A DNA stretch of 64,000 bases from Maritimibacter sp. REDSEA-S28_B5 (GCA_001626765.1 LUOO01000040.1:23541-87540); one strand, 5' to 3'. Positions 27,134-39,572 are shown, counted from the stretch's first letter. Numbers and translations: made by a program. The notes: a model not told the origin generated them from the letters alone.

Positions 27134-28004
27134 TCAGCACGATCCCGACAGCGACCAGCGCGAGCTTGAGCGCGATGGAGGCCGACATCGGTTCATCAAG
27201 CACGAGCCAACCAAGGCCCACCGAGATGATCGGGGTCAGGAAGGCAAAGCTCGCGATGGCCGAGGCCTTGTAGCGATTGAGCAGCCAGAACCACGCGAGA
27301 AAGGCCGCCGCCGCGATGAGCACCGTCTGATAGGCCAGTCCCAACCAATGCATTGGCACGATGTCGCGGATGAAGGGGCCGAAGAAAAGCGACGCCACCA
27401 ACAGGATCGGCCCGGACACAAGCAACTGCCAGAACATCTGCATCTCTGGCGAAACGCGATTGAGCGTCGTGACACGGGCGAGGATCGCCACCCCCATCCA
27501 GCCCAGCGCCCCCATGAGCGCGGCAAGGTCGCCCCAGATGTTGGCAGTGCCCGCGACGCCTGCATCCCGGTCGGCGATGGCCCAGATCACGCCGCCCATG
27601 GCGAGCGCGAGACCCGCGGTCTTGAGCGGTGTCAGGCGTTCGCCGGGCAGCAGGAAATGCGCCATGATCGCGGTCCAGACGGGCATCGAATAAAAGATCA
27701 CGCTGGTGCGGGTCACGGTCGTGAGGTCGAGGGCGATGAACAGGCCCAGAAACTCCAACGAAAACACCACGCCGATGGCAAAGCCCGCTGCGATTGTGCC
27801 CTTCTGGAAATCGAGTCTGAGCCCGCGCATCCGCATCCAGATATAGACGCAGATCGCGGCGCCCACCGAGCGAAGCCCGGCGGCAAAGACGGGTTGCAGT
27901 CCTTCGTTCACCAGCTTGATGACGACGTGATTGAGCCCGAGCCCCACCGAGATCACGAGCAGCATCGAGATCCCGAGACTGTCGAGGTTGCGTTTTTCAA
28001 GCAT
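27084..28004 (-). CDS. EamA/DMT-family transporter
   Basis: This 306-residue inner-membrane protein has about ten hydrophobic helices in two EamA repeats, with the typical ends LLPGERLTPLKTAGLALAMG closing the first repeat and LTPIISVGLGWLVLDEPMSA in the second. Such proteins export metabolites such as amino acids or are of unknown substrate. It ends in a basic tail (PPKRRVARPHPAE) that overlaps the convergent nuclease-like gene by 50 bases. Nothing in the context indicates the substrate. Confidence 0.88.
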   Translation of the reverse strand: MLEKRNLDSLGISMLLVISVGLGLNHVVIKLVNEGLQPVFAAGLRSVGAAICVYIWMRMRGLRLDFQKGTIAAGFAIGVVFSLEFLGLFIALDLTTVTRTSVIFYSMPVWTAIMAHFLLPGERLTPLKTAGLALAMGGVIWAIADRDAGVAGTANIWGDLAALMGALGWMGVAILARVTTLNRVSPEMQMFWQLLVSGPILLVASLFFGPFIRDIVPMHWLGLAYQTVLIAAAAFLAWFWLLNRYKASAIASFAFLTPIISVGLGWLVLDEPMSASIALKLALVAVGIVLINRPPKRRVARPHPAE

Positions 28005-28166
28005 GGATGAAGGCCTCCCTGCCCGGAAAGGGACGTTGCAGATGCGATGAAGTCAACCAAGGCACCGCGTCACAGCCTGTTTGCCACCGCACAATCTCAT
28101 GCTAACCACTTACAAAATCGCGCATTCGTGATGATCGGGCGCGATGATCGGGTTTCAGGGGTTTTC

Positions 28167-29354
28167 ATGGAATTTCTTCAGATCGCATCGCTGTTGATCG
28201 TGCTGGCCGGGGTTTTCGGCGCCATCAACTACCTGTTTTTCAAACTGCCAAGCTCGATCGGCATCCTCGTCGTGGCGCTGCTCGCCTCGCTCGCGATCCT
28301 GCTTCTTGAGCTTCTCCTGCCCCAGACCAGCATGGCCGAGACCGTGCAGACCGTGGTGCGCTCCGTCGATTTCTCGGACGCGCTGCTTGAGGGGATGCTG
28401 GGGCTCCTCCTCTTTGCTGGCGCCCTTCACGTCAAACTCGACGACCTGCGCGCGCAGTGGCTGCCGGTGTTTCTCATGGCCACCATAGGCGTGGGACTTT
28501 CCACGCTGGTCGTGGGTGTGGGGTTCTCGTGGATCACCGGGATGCCGCTCATGATCGCGCTCGTCTTCGGCGCGCTGATCTCGCCCACCGATCCCGTCGC
28601 GGTTCTGGGGGTCCTGAAGGAGGCTGCCCTGCCCAAATCGCTCGAGACCAAGATCGCAGGCGAGTCGCTCTTCAACGACGGGGTGGGCTATGTGGTCTAT
28701 CTTGTCCTCTTTGTGGTCGAGGCGGGCGGCGGAGCGCTTCTGGGGCTTGTGCTGGGCTACCTCACCTTCCGGGTCATGCGCCGGATCGACGACTATTCGC
28801 TCGAGGTTCTGATCACGCTGGGCCTTGCCTTCGGCGGCTACGAGCTTGCGGTCGCGCTCCACGTCTCGGCCCCGATCATGGCGGTCTGCGCCGGGCTTCT
28901 CATCGGCGAAGTGGGCGCGAAGCACGGAATGAGCGAGGAGACCCGCAAATACGTGGACGCCTTCTGGAAACTCATCGACGAGATCCTGAACGCCGTGCTG
29001 TTCCTGATGATCGGATTCGAGATCTTCCTCGTCGTTTTCGACACGACCACAGTGCTCGCGGGGCTTGCCGCCGTGGCGCTCGCCCTCATCGCGCGGCTCG
29101 TCGCGGTGTCGGTGCCGCTCTTGGTTCTGCGCCCGTTTTCTGACGACGACGTGCCCGGCGTCATTCCGATCATGACATGGGGCGGCCTCAAGGGCGGGAT
29201 TTCCGTGGCGCTGGCGCTGGCGCTGCCCGAGAGTGAATGGAAGACCGTGATCCTGACGGCGACCTATCTGGTTGTGATCTTCTCGATCATCGTGCAGGGG
29301 CTGACTGTCAAGCGGCTGGCCATGCGCGTCGGGCGCGAACCGGAACTGATGTGA
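28167..29354 (+). CDS. Cation:proton antiporter, CPA1/NhaP type
   Basis: This 395-residue inner-membrane protein has around 11-13 hydrophobic segments. Family hallmarks are GALISPTDPVAVLGVLKEA near residue 140, with the ion-binding aspartate region, AGESLFNDGVGYVVYLVLF near 170 and TWGGLKGGISVALALALPE near 335. It exchanges sodium or potassium for protons and supports pH and salt tolerance, as expected for a marine-type bacterium. The frame is open upstream to 28047, but homology starts at MEFLQIASLL at 28167, preceded by AGGGG. The PhzF-like gene follows 12 bases later. Confidence 0.92.
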   Translation: MEFLQIASLLIVLAGVFGAINYLFFKLPSSIGILVVALLASLAILLLELLLPQTSMAETVQTVVRSVDFSDALLEGMLGLLLFAGALHVKLDDLRAQWLPVFLMATIGVGLSTLVVGVGFSWITGMPLMIALVFGALISPTDPVAVLGVLKEAALPKSLETKIAGESLFNDGVGYVVYLVLFVVEAGGGALLGLVLGYLTFRVMRRIDDYSLEVLITLGLAFGGYELAVALHVSAPIMAVCAGLLIGEVGAKHGMSEETRKYVDAFWKLIDEILNAVLFLMIGFEIFLVVFDTTTVLAGLAAVALALIARLVAVSVPLLVLRPFSDDDVPGVIPIMTWGGLKGGISVALALALPESEWKTVILTATYLVVIFSIIVQGLTVKRLAMRVGREPELM

Positions 29355-29366
29355 GGGCGTGACGCC

Positions 29367-30194
29367 ATGACCGATTACCTCGTCTACGACGTCTTCACCG
29401 ACCGTCCCTTTGGCGGCAATCAACTGGCGATCGTCCCGAACGGGACCGAGGTGGCCGAGGCCGACCTGCAACGCATTGCGCGAGAGTTCAACTTCTCGGA
29501 AACCGTGTTCCTGTTCCCGCCCGAAGGGAATGGCGTGGCCAAGGTCCGTATCTTCACCCCCACGATGGAGGTGCCCTTTGCGGGCCATCCGACCATCGGC
29601 ACGGCTATGTTTCTGGGCGAGGCCGGGCTGGGGCCGGCGTTCGTGCTGGAACTGGGCGCGGGCGATATCGAGATCACGCTGGGCCGGAACAAGGCAAGTT
29701 TCACGACCCGCGCCGCCCTCGACCGCTTTGCCGAGCCGGACCGGGCGCTCATCGCCCGCGCACTTGGCCTGCCCGAGAGCGTGATCCTCGGCCAACCGGT
29801 CATGGCCGGTCTGGGGCTTGGCTTTACCTTCACCGAGCTAACCGACCGGGATGCGCTGTCCGATATCGTCTGCGACGTGGCTGCCTTTCGCGAGGGCCAC
29901 GCGCGTTACCCCACGGGCCTTGATTTCGCGCAATGCGCCTATGTGCGTGACGGCAGCACGATCCACATGCGAATGTTCGCCCCCTTGGACAACATCCCCG
30001 AGGACCCGGCGACGGGATCGGCGGCCGCCGCGCTCGGCGCACTGCTCTGCGCGGCGGAGGGGCCGCTGACGCTCACCATCCACCAAGGCGACGATATGGG
30101 CCGGCCTTCGCTGATCCATGTGCAGGCAGAGCCCGGCGCGGTCACCGTCACCGGACAGGCGGTCCGCGTGATGGAAGGCAAGCTCGTCCTGTGA
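29367..30194 (+). CDS. PhzF-family isomerase-like protein
   Basis: The 275-residue protein has the two-fold diaminopimelate-epimerase-like layout of the PhzF family: DVFTDRPFGGNQLAIVPNG at the start, the catalytic glutamate in REFNFSETVFLF near residue 45, FAGHPTIGTA near 72, and the mirrored DPATGSAAAALGALL near 210. No phenazine genes are nearby, so it is one of the many PhzF homologues of unknown substrate, which often act as isomerases on small amino-acid-like compounds. It overlaps the DUF1697 gene by four bases and follows the antiporter by 12 bases. Confidence 0.9.
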   Translation: MTDYLVYDVFTDRPFGGNQLAIVPNGTEVAEADLQRIAREFNFSETVFLFPPEGNGVAKVRIFTPTMEVPFAGHPTIGTAMFLGEAGLGPAFVLELGAGDIEITLGRNKASFTTRAALDRFAEPDRALIARALGLPESVILGQPVMAGLGLGFTFTELTDRDALSDIVCDVAAFREGHARYPTGLDFAQCAYVRDGSTIHMRMFAPLDNIPEDPATGSAAAALGALLCAAEGPLTLTIHQGDDMGRPSLIHVQAEPGAVTVTGQAVRVMEGKLVL

Positions 30195-30726
30195 ACCTCT
30201 GGGTCTGCCTCCTGCGCGGGATCAACGTGGGCAGCGACCGCAAGCTCCCCATGGCCGACCTCAAGGCCGTGCTGGCCAAGCTCGGGGCCGAGGAGATCGA
30301 GACCTATATCCAGTCGGGCAACGCGGTCTTCACGGGCGACATCGACCCCGAGCGGTTTGCAGGAGATCTGGCCCAGGCCATCGCCGGGACGAAAGGTTTT
30401 CGGCCCGAGGTGTTGCTGCTGCCGGGCGCCGAGATGCTGCGGGCCGACGCCGCCTACCCCTTCGCCCCCGACGCGCCGGGCGAGAAGCCCGCGCATGTCT
30501 GGTTCTGCGCCCGCGCTCCCGAAGCCCCGGATCTGTCGCGCCTCGAGGCCGTGGCGCTGCCATCTGAACGGTTCGTACTCGACGGCAGGCTCTTTTTCCT
30601 GCGCGCCCCTGAAGGCGTCGGGCGCTCGAAACTCGCGGCCAAGGTCGAGCGCGTGCTGGGCGTGCCCACGACGGCGCGCAACCTCAAGACCGTCGCGACG
30701 ATGGCCGAGATGATCCGGGCGCGCGC

Positions 30727-30730
<4 letters not shown>
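30191..30730 (+). CDS. DUF1697-family protein
   Basis: The 179-residue protein matches the DUF1697 pattern: WVCLLRGINVGSDRKLPMAD at the start, LGAEEIETYIQSGNAVFTG near 30-50, and a C-terminal VERVLGVPTTARNLKTV segment. The biochemical role of the family is unknown. The start is GTG, overlapping the PhzF stop (GTGA), which suggests translational coupling. It converges on the GNAT gene with stops overlapping by four bases. Confidence 0.9.
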
Positions 30731-33422
<2,692 letters not shown>

Positions 33423-33441
33423 TCCGAGCCGCGAACTGACC

Positions 33442-33469
33442 AAAGGCCCGCCCTCGTGCGGGCCTTTTT
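33442..33469 (+). terminator. Rho-independent terminator after eno
   Basis: AAAGGCCCGC pairs with GCGGGCCTTT around a six-base loop (33442-33467), ending in a run of five T. It lies 20 bases after the eno stop. Confidence 0.85.
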
Positions 33470-33506
33470 CATGGACGCTACCGCCCCGCTGGCGCACCAT
33501 GCCCCC

Positions 33507-33785
33507 ATGATCGAAACCCGCGACGACATCATCGACCTGATCGGCAACGCCGCCTTCAGCGAGGCGCGCGATCTGGTCATGGCCAAGGACGACTTCGCCC
33601 CGGCCTTCTGGGACCTGCGAAGCGGGCTTCTGGGCGAGCTTGCACAGAAGCTGGTGAACTATGGCCTTACGCTCCGGCTGACCGGAGATTTCGCTCATGA
33701 AACCGCAGCCTCCAACGCGTTCCGTGACTTTGTCCGGGAAAGCCGGAGAACGGGACCGATCTTTTTCGTGGACAGCCCGACCTGA
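33507..33785 (+). CDS. DUF4180-like small protein
   Basis: The 92-residue protein resembles DUF4180: DDIIDLIGNAAFSEARDLVM, FWDLRSGLLGELAQKLVNYG and a C-terminal AFRDFVRESRRTGPIFFV. Its function is unknown. Family members usually have about 20 more residues at the N-terminus. Here the frame continues upstream to 33456, into the eno terminator, so the start is uncertain and no good ribosome binding site precedes 33507. It may be truncated at the 5' end. Confidence 0.6.
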   Translation: MIETRDDIIDLIGNAAFSEARDLVMAKDDFAPAFWDLRSGLLGELAQKLVNYGLTLRLTGDFAHETAASNAFRDFVRESRRTGPIFFVDSPT

Positions 33786-33925
33786 GCTTCGCCTGCGCGG
33801 CGCGTTCCCGCCGATTGTTGCCCGGCCGCGCACATGACGTCTGCGCGAACGGACTGTCACAAAGGTTGCGGGTCAGTGGCACGACGGTATGTCTTGGCCA
33901 CGACAGAGACTACCCGCGGACCCCC

Positions 33926-34234
33926 ATGCTTCGCCCCACCGCCTACATCGCGATGATCGCCCTCATTCTGTGGTCGGCCTTCCAGCCGGCGCTGGCGAGT
34001 CCGGTATCGGTATGCCCGCAGACGGCATCGGAAAGCCTCGACGCTTGTTTCCAGCCCGGCGCGCCAATGCCGGCACAAGCGGACGGCGCCAAGACCTGCG
34101 GCACCTGTATCCTGCCCGCCGAGGCGGTTCTGCCCTCCGTAGGATCGCAGGAAATCGTCCTCGTGGCCGAATCGCCTGCGCGCGCGGATTACGGGCGCAC
34201 CGTGCTGCCGGACCGACGCCCCCCTCGCGCCTAA
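33926..34234 (+). CDS. Small secreted cysteine protein with CGTC motif, unknown function
   Basis: The 102-residue product begins with a hydrophobic export signal (about residues 5-24, likely cleavage after PALA). The mature part is short and proline/alanine-rich, with four cysteines: VCPQ, DACF and the pair in KTCGTCILP. The CxxC could be redox-active or bind a metal. I do not recognise the family. It is followed on the same strand by DoxX and a Tat-exported VOC protein, and a small CGGGTC/GACCCG hairpin lies between (34250-34264). The three may form a periplasm/membrane unit. Confidence 0.55.
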   Translation: MLRPTAYIAMIALILWSAFQPALASPVSVCPQTASESLDACFQPGAPMPAQADGAKTCGTCILPAEAVLPSVGSQEIVLVAESPARADYGRTVLPDRRPPRA

Positions 34235-34333
34235 CTCCATCCAGATCGCCGGGTCCTCGACCCGAATCCCTTGCGTCGCCCGCAGAAGCCGCTGACCGGC
34301 CCCGGAGCGACCCTTTCCTGATGGAGACTTCAC

Positions 34334-34816
34334 ATGACCACCACCGATACGAACACCAATCTCGAAACCCGCGACACCTCGGCCACGCGCCCAACGCTTG
34401 TCCTGCCCAAGCTCGCGCCGATCTATGACGCGCTCACGCCCATCTCGCACCTGCTCCTGCGCGTCATCTGCGGCGTAGCGCTGATGGTGCATGGCTGGCC
34501 CAAGATCACCAACCCGCTCGGCGCGACCGAAATGGTGGCTGGGATCGGCTTTGCCCCTGCCGCCTTCTGGTCCGTCGCCCTGTCCCTGTTCGAGTTCATG
34601 GGCGGGCTGTTCCTGCTCGTGGGCCTTCTGACCCGCTTCGCCGCCGCCGGCGCGACCGTGATCCTGCTGGTGACGGTCTATTTTCACTGGGTCCAGCTTG
34701 GCCAGGGCTATTCCGGCTCGGAACTCTCGCTCATCTGGGCGGCGGCGACGCTGACCTTCGTCGCACGGGGCGGCGGGAAATACTCGATCGACCGGTTGAT
34801 CGGGAAAGAGCTGTGA
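34334..34816 (+). CDS. DoxX-family membrane protein
   Basis: This 160-residue protein has four hydrophobic helices of the DoxX family: LLLRVICGVALMVHGWPKI near 42-60, FEFMGGLFLLVGLLTRFAAA near 90-110, ATVILLVTVYFHWVQLGQG and a final helix ending in VARGGGKYSIDRLI. DoxX proteins are small inner-membrane subunits associated with redox enzymes; the specific role here is unknown. Its stop overlaps the start of the next gene (TGATG), so the two are co-translated. Confidence 0.85.
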   Translation: MTTTDTNTNLETRDTSATRPTLVLPKLAPIYDALTPISHLLLRVICGVALMVHGWPKITNPLGATEMVAGIGFAPAAFWSVALSLFEFMGGLFLLVGLLTRFAAAGATVILLVTVYFHWVQLGQGYSGSELSLIWAAATLTFVARGGGKYSIDRLIGKEL

Positions 34817-35682
34817 TGCAGCGTCGCGGGTTTCTCGCAGGGGGCGGCGCTGCCGCCCTCGCAACCGCGCTGCCCGTCACGGGCCGCGCGGCCAATGCTT
34901 TACCCCTCTCCGCGCCTGTGCATGTGGGCAGCGTGGGCCTGCGCACGCTGGATGCCGAACGCCTTGCGGCCTGGTATGCACGCGCGGTCGGCCTGAAGGA
35001 AATCGTCCGCGAGGGCGATACGATCTGGATGGGTGCAGGCGACCAGCGGCTTCTGGCCCTGACCGAGGATAGCAGCCTGCGCCCCGCCGGACAGCGCGAG
35101 GCCGGGCTCTATCACACCGCGTTCCTCCTGCCTTCTCGCGCCGATCTGGGCCGCTGGATCCACATGGCGATCAGCAATCAGGTGCCGGTTCAGGGTAGCG
35201 CCGACCACCGGGTGAGCGAGGCGATCTATCTCGCCGATCCCGAGGGCAACGGCATCGAAATCTATGCCGACACGCCCGAGGACACATGGCAATGGTCAGG
35301 CGGCACCGTCACGATGGGGTCGCTGCCCCTGCGGGTCGAAGAGATCCTCGGTGAACTGGGTCCGATGCCCACGCCCTACACCGGGGCACCTGCTGGCACC
35401 TCGGTCGGGCATGTCCACCTCAAGGTCGGCGATGCGGGCAAGGCCGCGCGCTGGTGGCAGGACGAGCTTGGTTTCGACGTCACCTCGCAGCGGCCAGATG
35501 CGGTGTTTCTGTCCACCGGGGGCTATCATCACCATATCGCCGCGAACGAATGGATGAGCGCGGGGGCGTCCCGGCGCCCGTACAACGAGACGGGTCTTGC
35601 TTTTGTCGAACTGGTCGGCGACGGGGCGCGGCAGCCGGCAACCTTCGAGGACGATTGGGGCACGCTCATCCGGCTCGTCTGA
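34816..35682 (+). CDS. Tat-exported VOC-fold (glyoxalase/extradiol dioxygenase-like) protein
   Basis: The 288-residue protein starts with a twin-arginine signal (MQRRGFLAGGGAAALATALP, cleavage likely near GRAANA). Two VOC repeats follow, the first from VGSVGLRTLDAERLAAWYAR and the second from VGHVHLKVGDAGKAARWWQD, with the possible metal-ligand segment GLYHTAFLLPSR and EIYAD. YHHHIAANEW near 240 supplies further histidines. The fold suits a catechol-2,3-dioxygenase-like or glyoxalase-like enzyme, here folded before export through the Tat system encoded at 41.8-43.8 kb. Start is taken at the ATG overlapping the DoxX stop; an adjacent GTG three bases earlier is equivalent. Confidence 0.85.
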   Translation: MQRRGFLAGGGAAALATALPVTGRAANALPLSAPVHVGSVGLRTLDAERLAAWYARAVGLKEIVREGDTIWMGAGDQRLLALTEDSSLRPAGQREAGLYHTAFLLPSRADLGRWIHMAISNQVPVQGSADHRVSEAIYLADPEGNGIEIYADTPEDTWQWSGGTVTMGSLPLRVEEILGELGPMPTPYTGAPAGTSVGHVHLKVGDAGKAARWWQDELGFDVTSQRPDAVFLSTGGYHHHIAANEWMSAGASRRPYNETGLAFVELVGDGARQPATFEDDWGTLIRLV

Positions 35683-35706
35683 TCCCCGGCGAGGCGACCA
35701 ATACCG

Positions 35707-35735
35707 AAGGCCCGGGCGACACCCCCAGGCCTTTT
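35707..35735 (+). terminator. Probable terminator after the DoxX-VOC operon
   Basis: AAGGCC (35707-35712) pairs with GGCCTT (35728-35733), followed by two more T. The stem is short, so this is a moderate call. Confidence 0.4.
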
Positions 35736-35802
35736 CCCGTTGCAGGCCGTTGTCCGGTCGGCCACCTTCGGCCCCGGACCGATCAGCCTGGACAGACCGC
35801 CC

Positions 35803-36228
35803 ATGACCGCCGACGACATCATCGCCGCCTTGTCGCTGGCCCCCCATCCCGAGGGCGGATGGTTTCGCGAGATCCTGCGCCTGCCTGATCCAGAGGGCGA
35901 GCGCGATCTGTCCACGACGATCCATTTCCTGTTGAAGGCGGGCGAGCGCAGCCATTGGCACCGGGTGGATGCGGATGAGCAGTGGATCCACCTCGGTGGC
36001 GCGCCCCTAATCCTTTCCGTGGCGGCCGATGCGATGGGCCCTGCCCGCGACCTGCGGCTCTCTCCTCTCGCCCAAGGTGGAAGCCAAACACATGTCGTGC
36101 CCGCCCATCACTGGCAGGCGGCTCAGAGCGAGGGAACCTTTACCCTCGTCGCCTGCACCGTTGCGCCGGGGTTTCGCTTCGAGGGCTTCGAACTGGCCGC
36201 CCCCGGCTTTGACATTCCGCGCGGCTAA
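35803..36228 (+). CDS. Cupin-fold DUF985 protein
   Basis: The 141-residue protein fits DUF985/cupin_5: LSLAPHPEGGWFREILRL at the start, STTIHFLLKAGERSHWHRVD with the cupin histidines near 40-58, EQWIHLGGAPL, and a C-terminal TLVACTVAPGFRFEGFELA. The family is a small beta-barrel of unknown catalytic role. The start at 35803 is chosen because conserved residues begin there; the frame is open from 35740. The gene converges on secF, with a hairpin terminator between. Confidence 0.88.
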   Translation: MTADDIIAALSLAPHPEGGWFREILRLPDPEGERDLSTTIHFLLKAGERSHWHRVDADEQWIHLGGAPLILSVAADAMGPARDLRLSPLAQGGSQTHVVPAHHWQAAQSEGTFTLVACTVAPGFRFEGFELAAPGFDIPRG

Positions 36229-36240
36229 GCCCCAAAAGAA

Positions 36241-36270
36241 AACGCCCCCCGGCGGGACCGGAGGGCGTTC
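36241..36270. terminator. Terminator between the cupin gene and secF
   Basis: AACGCCC and CCGG pair with CCGG and GGGCGTT around CGGGA, with A-rich and TTCTTT sequence on the two sides. It lies between convergent genes and could act in both directions. Confidence 0.65.
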
Positions 36271-36290
36271 TTTACCGTCGGACGAGCGGC

Positions 36291-37256
36291 TTACGGATCG
36301 GTGGTGAACTGCGTCCCCGCCTCGGCATCCGCCTTGGTCCAGTCGCGCTTCACCCCGAGACGCAGCACGAGCTCCGAGGCCACGAAGGTCGAGGAATACG
36401 TCCCGACCACGATGCCCCAGATCATCGCAAAGACGAAGCCACGGATCACGTCGCCGCCCAGCACGAAGAGCGAGATGAGCGCGATCAGCGTGGTGAAGGA
36501 CGTCATGAAGGAGCGCGCCAGCGTCTCGTTGATCGAGAGGTTCAGAAGCTCCTTGAGGTCCATTTTCTTGTAGCGCCGCAGGTTCTCGCGCACCCGGTCA
36601 AAGACGACCACGGTGTCGTTCAGCGAATAACCCACGATGGTCAGGAGCGCCGCGATGATGGCCAGGTCAAAGCGGATCTGAAGCGCGGCGAAGATTCCGA
36701 TGGTCAGCGTGATGTCATGGACGAGCGCAAGCACGGCACCGACCGAGAACTGCCATTCGAAGCGCAGCCAGATATAGACGAGCACGGTGCCGATGGCGGC
36801 CAGAACCGCCTCGACCGCCGTCCAGATCAGCTCGCCCGACACCTTGGGCCCGACGCTTTCGACGGCGGCAAAGGTCAGCTCGGGGTCGACGGCGTTCAAG
36901 GCGGTGCGCACCTCGGCAATCTGCTCGGGCGTGATCGCCTCGTCCGCGTTCTGTGCGCCGATACGGATCGAGGCTACGTTGCGGTCCGCGCCGAAGGTCG
37001 AATCGAAAACCTCGGTGATCGACACGTCGCCCAGATCGAGCGGCGTCAGCGCGTCGCGGTAGGCACCCACGTCCACCGCTGCCGGGCTTTCGGTCCGGAT
37101 CGAGGTGCCGCCCTTGAAATCGACGCCGAAGTTCAGCCCGAAAGCGAAGAAGGCGACGATGGACAGGACGAAGAGCACCCCGGACAGGCCGAGCGTGTAG
37201 CGGGAGCGACCGAAGAAGTCGATGTTGGTCACATCGGGTATGATTTTGAGACGCAT
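36291..37256 (-). CDS. secF: Protein translocase subunit SecF
   Basis: SecF is part of the SecDF complex that uses the proton gradient to pull exported proteins through SecYEG. The 321-residue protein has six membrane helices: an N-terminal one, then the periplasmic domain starting FGVDFKGGTSIRTESP, then the C-terminal bundle with GYSLNDTVVVFDRVRENLR and SINETLARSFMTSFTTLIAL. It follows secD by one base, and all three genes yajC-secD-secF run on the minus strand as an operon. Confidence 0.97.
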   Translation of the reverse strand: MRLKIIPDVTNIDFFGRSRYTLGLSGVLFVLSIVAFFAFGLNFGVDFKGGTSIRTESPAAVDVGAYRDALTPLDLGDVSITEVFDSTFGADRNVASIRIGAQNADEAITPEQIAEVRTALNAVDPELTFAAVESVGPKVSGELIWTAVEAVLAAIGTVLVYIWLRFEWQFSVGAVLALVHDITLTIGIFAALQIRFDLAIIAALLTIVGYSLNDTVVVFDRVRENLRRYKKMDLKELLNLSINETLARSFMTSFTTLIALISLFVLGGDVIRGFVFAMIWGIVVGTYSSTFVASELVLRLGVKRDWTKADAEAGTQFTTDP

Positions 37257-37257
37257 G

Positions 37258-38925
37258 TCAGACCTCGATCGTTTTCGGACGGCGGCGTTCGAACCAGATG
37301 ACGACCAAGAGGCGCGTCACGAAGATGGCGGTGAAGACCGAGGTCACGATCCCGAAGAGGAGCGTGACGGCAAAGCCCTTGACCGGCCCGGAGCCCATGA
37401 AGAACAGGATACCGGCGGTCAGCACCGTGGTTATGTTGGCGTCGAGAATGGCGCTCATCGCCTTTTCATAGCCCAGGTCGATGGCCCGCGCAGGTCCGCG
37501 CCCGTTGCGAATTTCTTCCCGGATACGTTCAAAGATCAGCACGTTCGCGTCGACCGCCATACCGATCGTCAGCACGATCCCCGCGATCCCGGGCAGCGTG
37601 AGCGTCGCCCCGATGGCCGAGAGAAGGCCAAAGAGCATCCCCACGTTGATCATGAGGGCGATGTTGGCAAAGACACCGAAGAGCCCGTAGGAGGCGAACA
37701 TCATCAGGATCACGCCGACAAAGCCGACGATGGCCGCAATCTTGCCCGCCTGAATGCTGTCTGCCCCCAGTTCCGGGCCGATGGTCCGTTCCTCGAGGAA
37801 CGTCATCTCGGCCGGCAGGGCACCTGCGCGCAGCAGCACGGCGAGGTTCGTCGATTCCTCGACGTTGAAGTTCCCGGTGATGATGCCGGAGCCGCCCGTG
37901 ATCGCCTCGTTGATCCGGGGCGCCGAGATGACCTCGTTATCCAGAACGATGGCGAAGGGCGAGCCCACGTTCTCGGCGGTGTAATCCCCGAAAAGCCGCG
38001 CGCCATGCGGGTTGAAGCGGAAGTTGACGGCAGGCTGGCCGTTGCGGTCAAAGGCGGGCTGCGCGTCGACAAGATCCTCGCCGGTCACGACCGGGCGATC
38101 CTCGAGCACGTAATAGACGCCCTCCTCATCCGTCGAAGGCAGCAGCACATTGTTCGGTCCGGGGTTGGCATTGGCGTCCCCCGTGCGGCTCAGAACTGGC
38201 TGGAAGGTAAGCTGCGCCGTGGTGCCGATGAGCGCCTTGAGTTCGTCCGCTGACCCCAGACCCGGCACCTGGATGAGGATGCGATCCTCGCCCTGCCGCT
38301 GGATCGTCGGTTCCCGCGTGCCGACCTCGTCGACCCGGCGGCGGATGATCTCGAGCGACTGCTGGATCGTGCGGTCGTCCGTGGCGAGCTTTTCGGCCTC
38401 GGACAGTTCCACGACGATCTGGTCGCCTTCGACCGAAACCACGAAATCCGTCGACCCGGTGCCGGTGATCGAGATCACCGGCTGGGCCAGTTGCCGGACC
38501 AGCTCGGCGGCATCGTCGATGTTGTCGGTGTTTCCCACCTGGATACGCAGGGTGCCGTCGTCAGTCGGCATCTTGCGGATCGTGCCCACGACCGCGCGGC
38601 TTTCGCGCAGGATCGGAAAGACTTCGGCCCAGATCGAATCCATCCGCTGGTCATAGACCTGCGCGACCTGCACTTCTGCCAGCAGATGCGCGCCTCCGCG
38701 CAGGTCGAGACCAAGGTTCACGAGCTTCGAGGGCAGCCAGTCAGGCCAGGCCGACCGGTCCGCCGCCTGTTCCTCGGTCGCCGTCCCACCGGCAAGCTCG
38801 ATGGCCTTGACCGCGTCGTTATGGGTCTCGACACGGGGGTAGAAAAGGTTGGGCGTGGCATAGACCAGACCCAGCACGACGAGACCGATGATCACGATCC
38901 GTCTGAATAGCGAGATTTGCAGCAT
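37258..38925 (-). CDS. secD: Protein translocase subunit SecD
   Basis: The 555-residue SecD has an N-terminal helix, the [18 protein letters not shown] motif near 60-75, a periplasmic head domain (about 80-370, with [15 protein letters not shown] and [13 protein letters not shown]) and a six-helix bundle containing [18 protein letters not shown] near 460, which holds the conserved membrane aspartate. It assists late steps of protein export together with secF, which starts one base after its stop. yajC lies upstream by about 40 bases. Confidence 0.97.
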   Translation of the reverse strand: MLQISLFRRIVIIGLVVLGLVYATPNLFYPRVETHNDAVKAIELAGGTATEEQAADRSAWPDWLPSKLVNLGLDLRGGAHLLAEVQVAQVYDQRMDSIWAEVFPILRESRAVVGTIRKMPTDDGTLRIQVGNTDNIDDAAELVRQLAQPVISITGTGSTDFVVSVEGDQIVVELSEAEKLATDDRTIQQSLEIIRRRVDEVGTREPTIQRQGEDRILIQVPGLGSADELKALIGTTAQLTFQPVLSRTGDANANPGPNNVLLPSTDEEGVYYVLEDRPVVTGEDLVDAQPAFDRNGQPAVNFRFNPHGARLFGDYTAENVGSPFAIVLDNEVISAPRINEAITGGSGIITGNFNVEESTNLAVLLRAGALPAEMTFLEERTIGPELGADSIQAGKIAAIVGFVGVILMMFASYGLFGVFANIALMINVGMLFGLLSAIGATLTLPGIAGIVLTIGMAVDANVLIFERIREEIRNGRGPARAIDLGYEKAMSAILDANITTVLTAGILFFMGSGPVKGFAVTLLFGIVTSVFTAIFVTRLLVVIWFERRRPKTIEV

Positions 38926-38966
38926 ATGCCCTGCCCTGCTCTGTCTGTTCTATGGGTCGGAGCGCG

Positions 38967-39299
38967 TCAGGCTTCCGGTGCCGGTTCCGTCTTGGACACG
39001 ACCTGCAACACGGCGGCACGGGTCATGCGCACCTTGACGCCCTCGGCGATCTCGACCTCAATCTCGCCACCCTCTTTCACCTTGGAGACCTTGCCGATCA
39101 GCCCGCCCTGCGTGATGATCTGATCGCCCCGGCGCAGCGCGTCCCGCATCTTCTGATCGTCCTTGAGCTTTTTCTGCTGCGGACGAATGAGGAAGAAATA
39201 CATGATCCCGAAGACGAGCAGCATCGGGATGAGCATGGAATTGAGAAGGCCCCCGGCGGGGGCGCCTGCGGCCTGCGCGAAAGCGGGCGATACGAACAT
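38967..39299 (-). CDS. yajC: Preprotein translocase subunit YajC
   Basis: The 110-residue protein has a short N-terminus, one membrane helix ([20 protein letters not shown]), and the family motif [20 protein letters not shown], followed by a small beta domain ([17 protein letters not shown]). YajC associates with SecDF and SecYEG. It leads the secD-secF operon. The 273-base region upstream, shared with divergent serS, shows no further gene. Confidence 0.95.
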   Translation of the reverse strand: MFVSPAFAQAAGAPAGGLLNSMLIPMLLVFGIMYFFLIRPQQKKLKDDQKMRDALRRGDQIITQGGLIGKVSKVKEGGEIEVEIAEGVKVRMTRAAVLQVVSKTEPAPEA

Positions 39300-39572
39300 A
39301 TGGTGGTCCCTTGTTTTGGTTGGCCAAGCGGCCCTTGCGGTTCTTGGGCGACGGCCCTGTTTCTGACCCGTCCAGAGCGTCGCCAGAACGCCCTCGTTTG
39401 CTGGCGCGCACCCTATATGTGGCCCGGTGGGATGACAAGCAATGGCCGGTCACACGCGCGACAGAGATATTGCGGGACGGCGCCTGCGGACGCAGCCCCT
39501 TTACGTCCCCGAAACCAATCGGGCATAAGCCCCGGCGAGAGATACAGCATCGGCGCCAGAAGGACCCAGACC

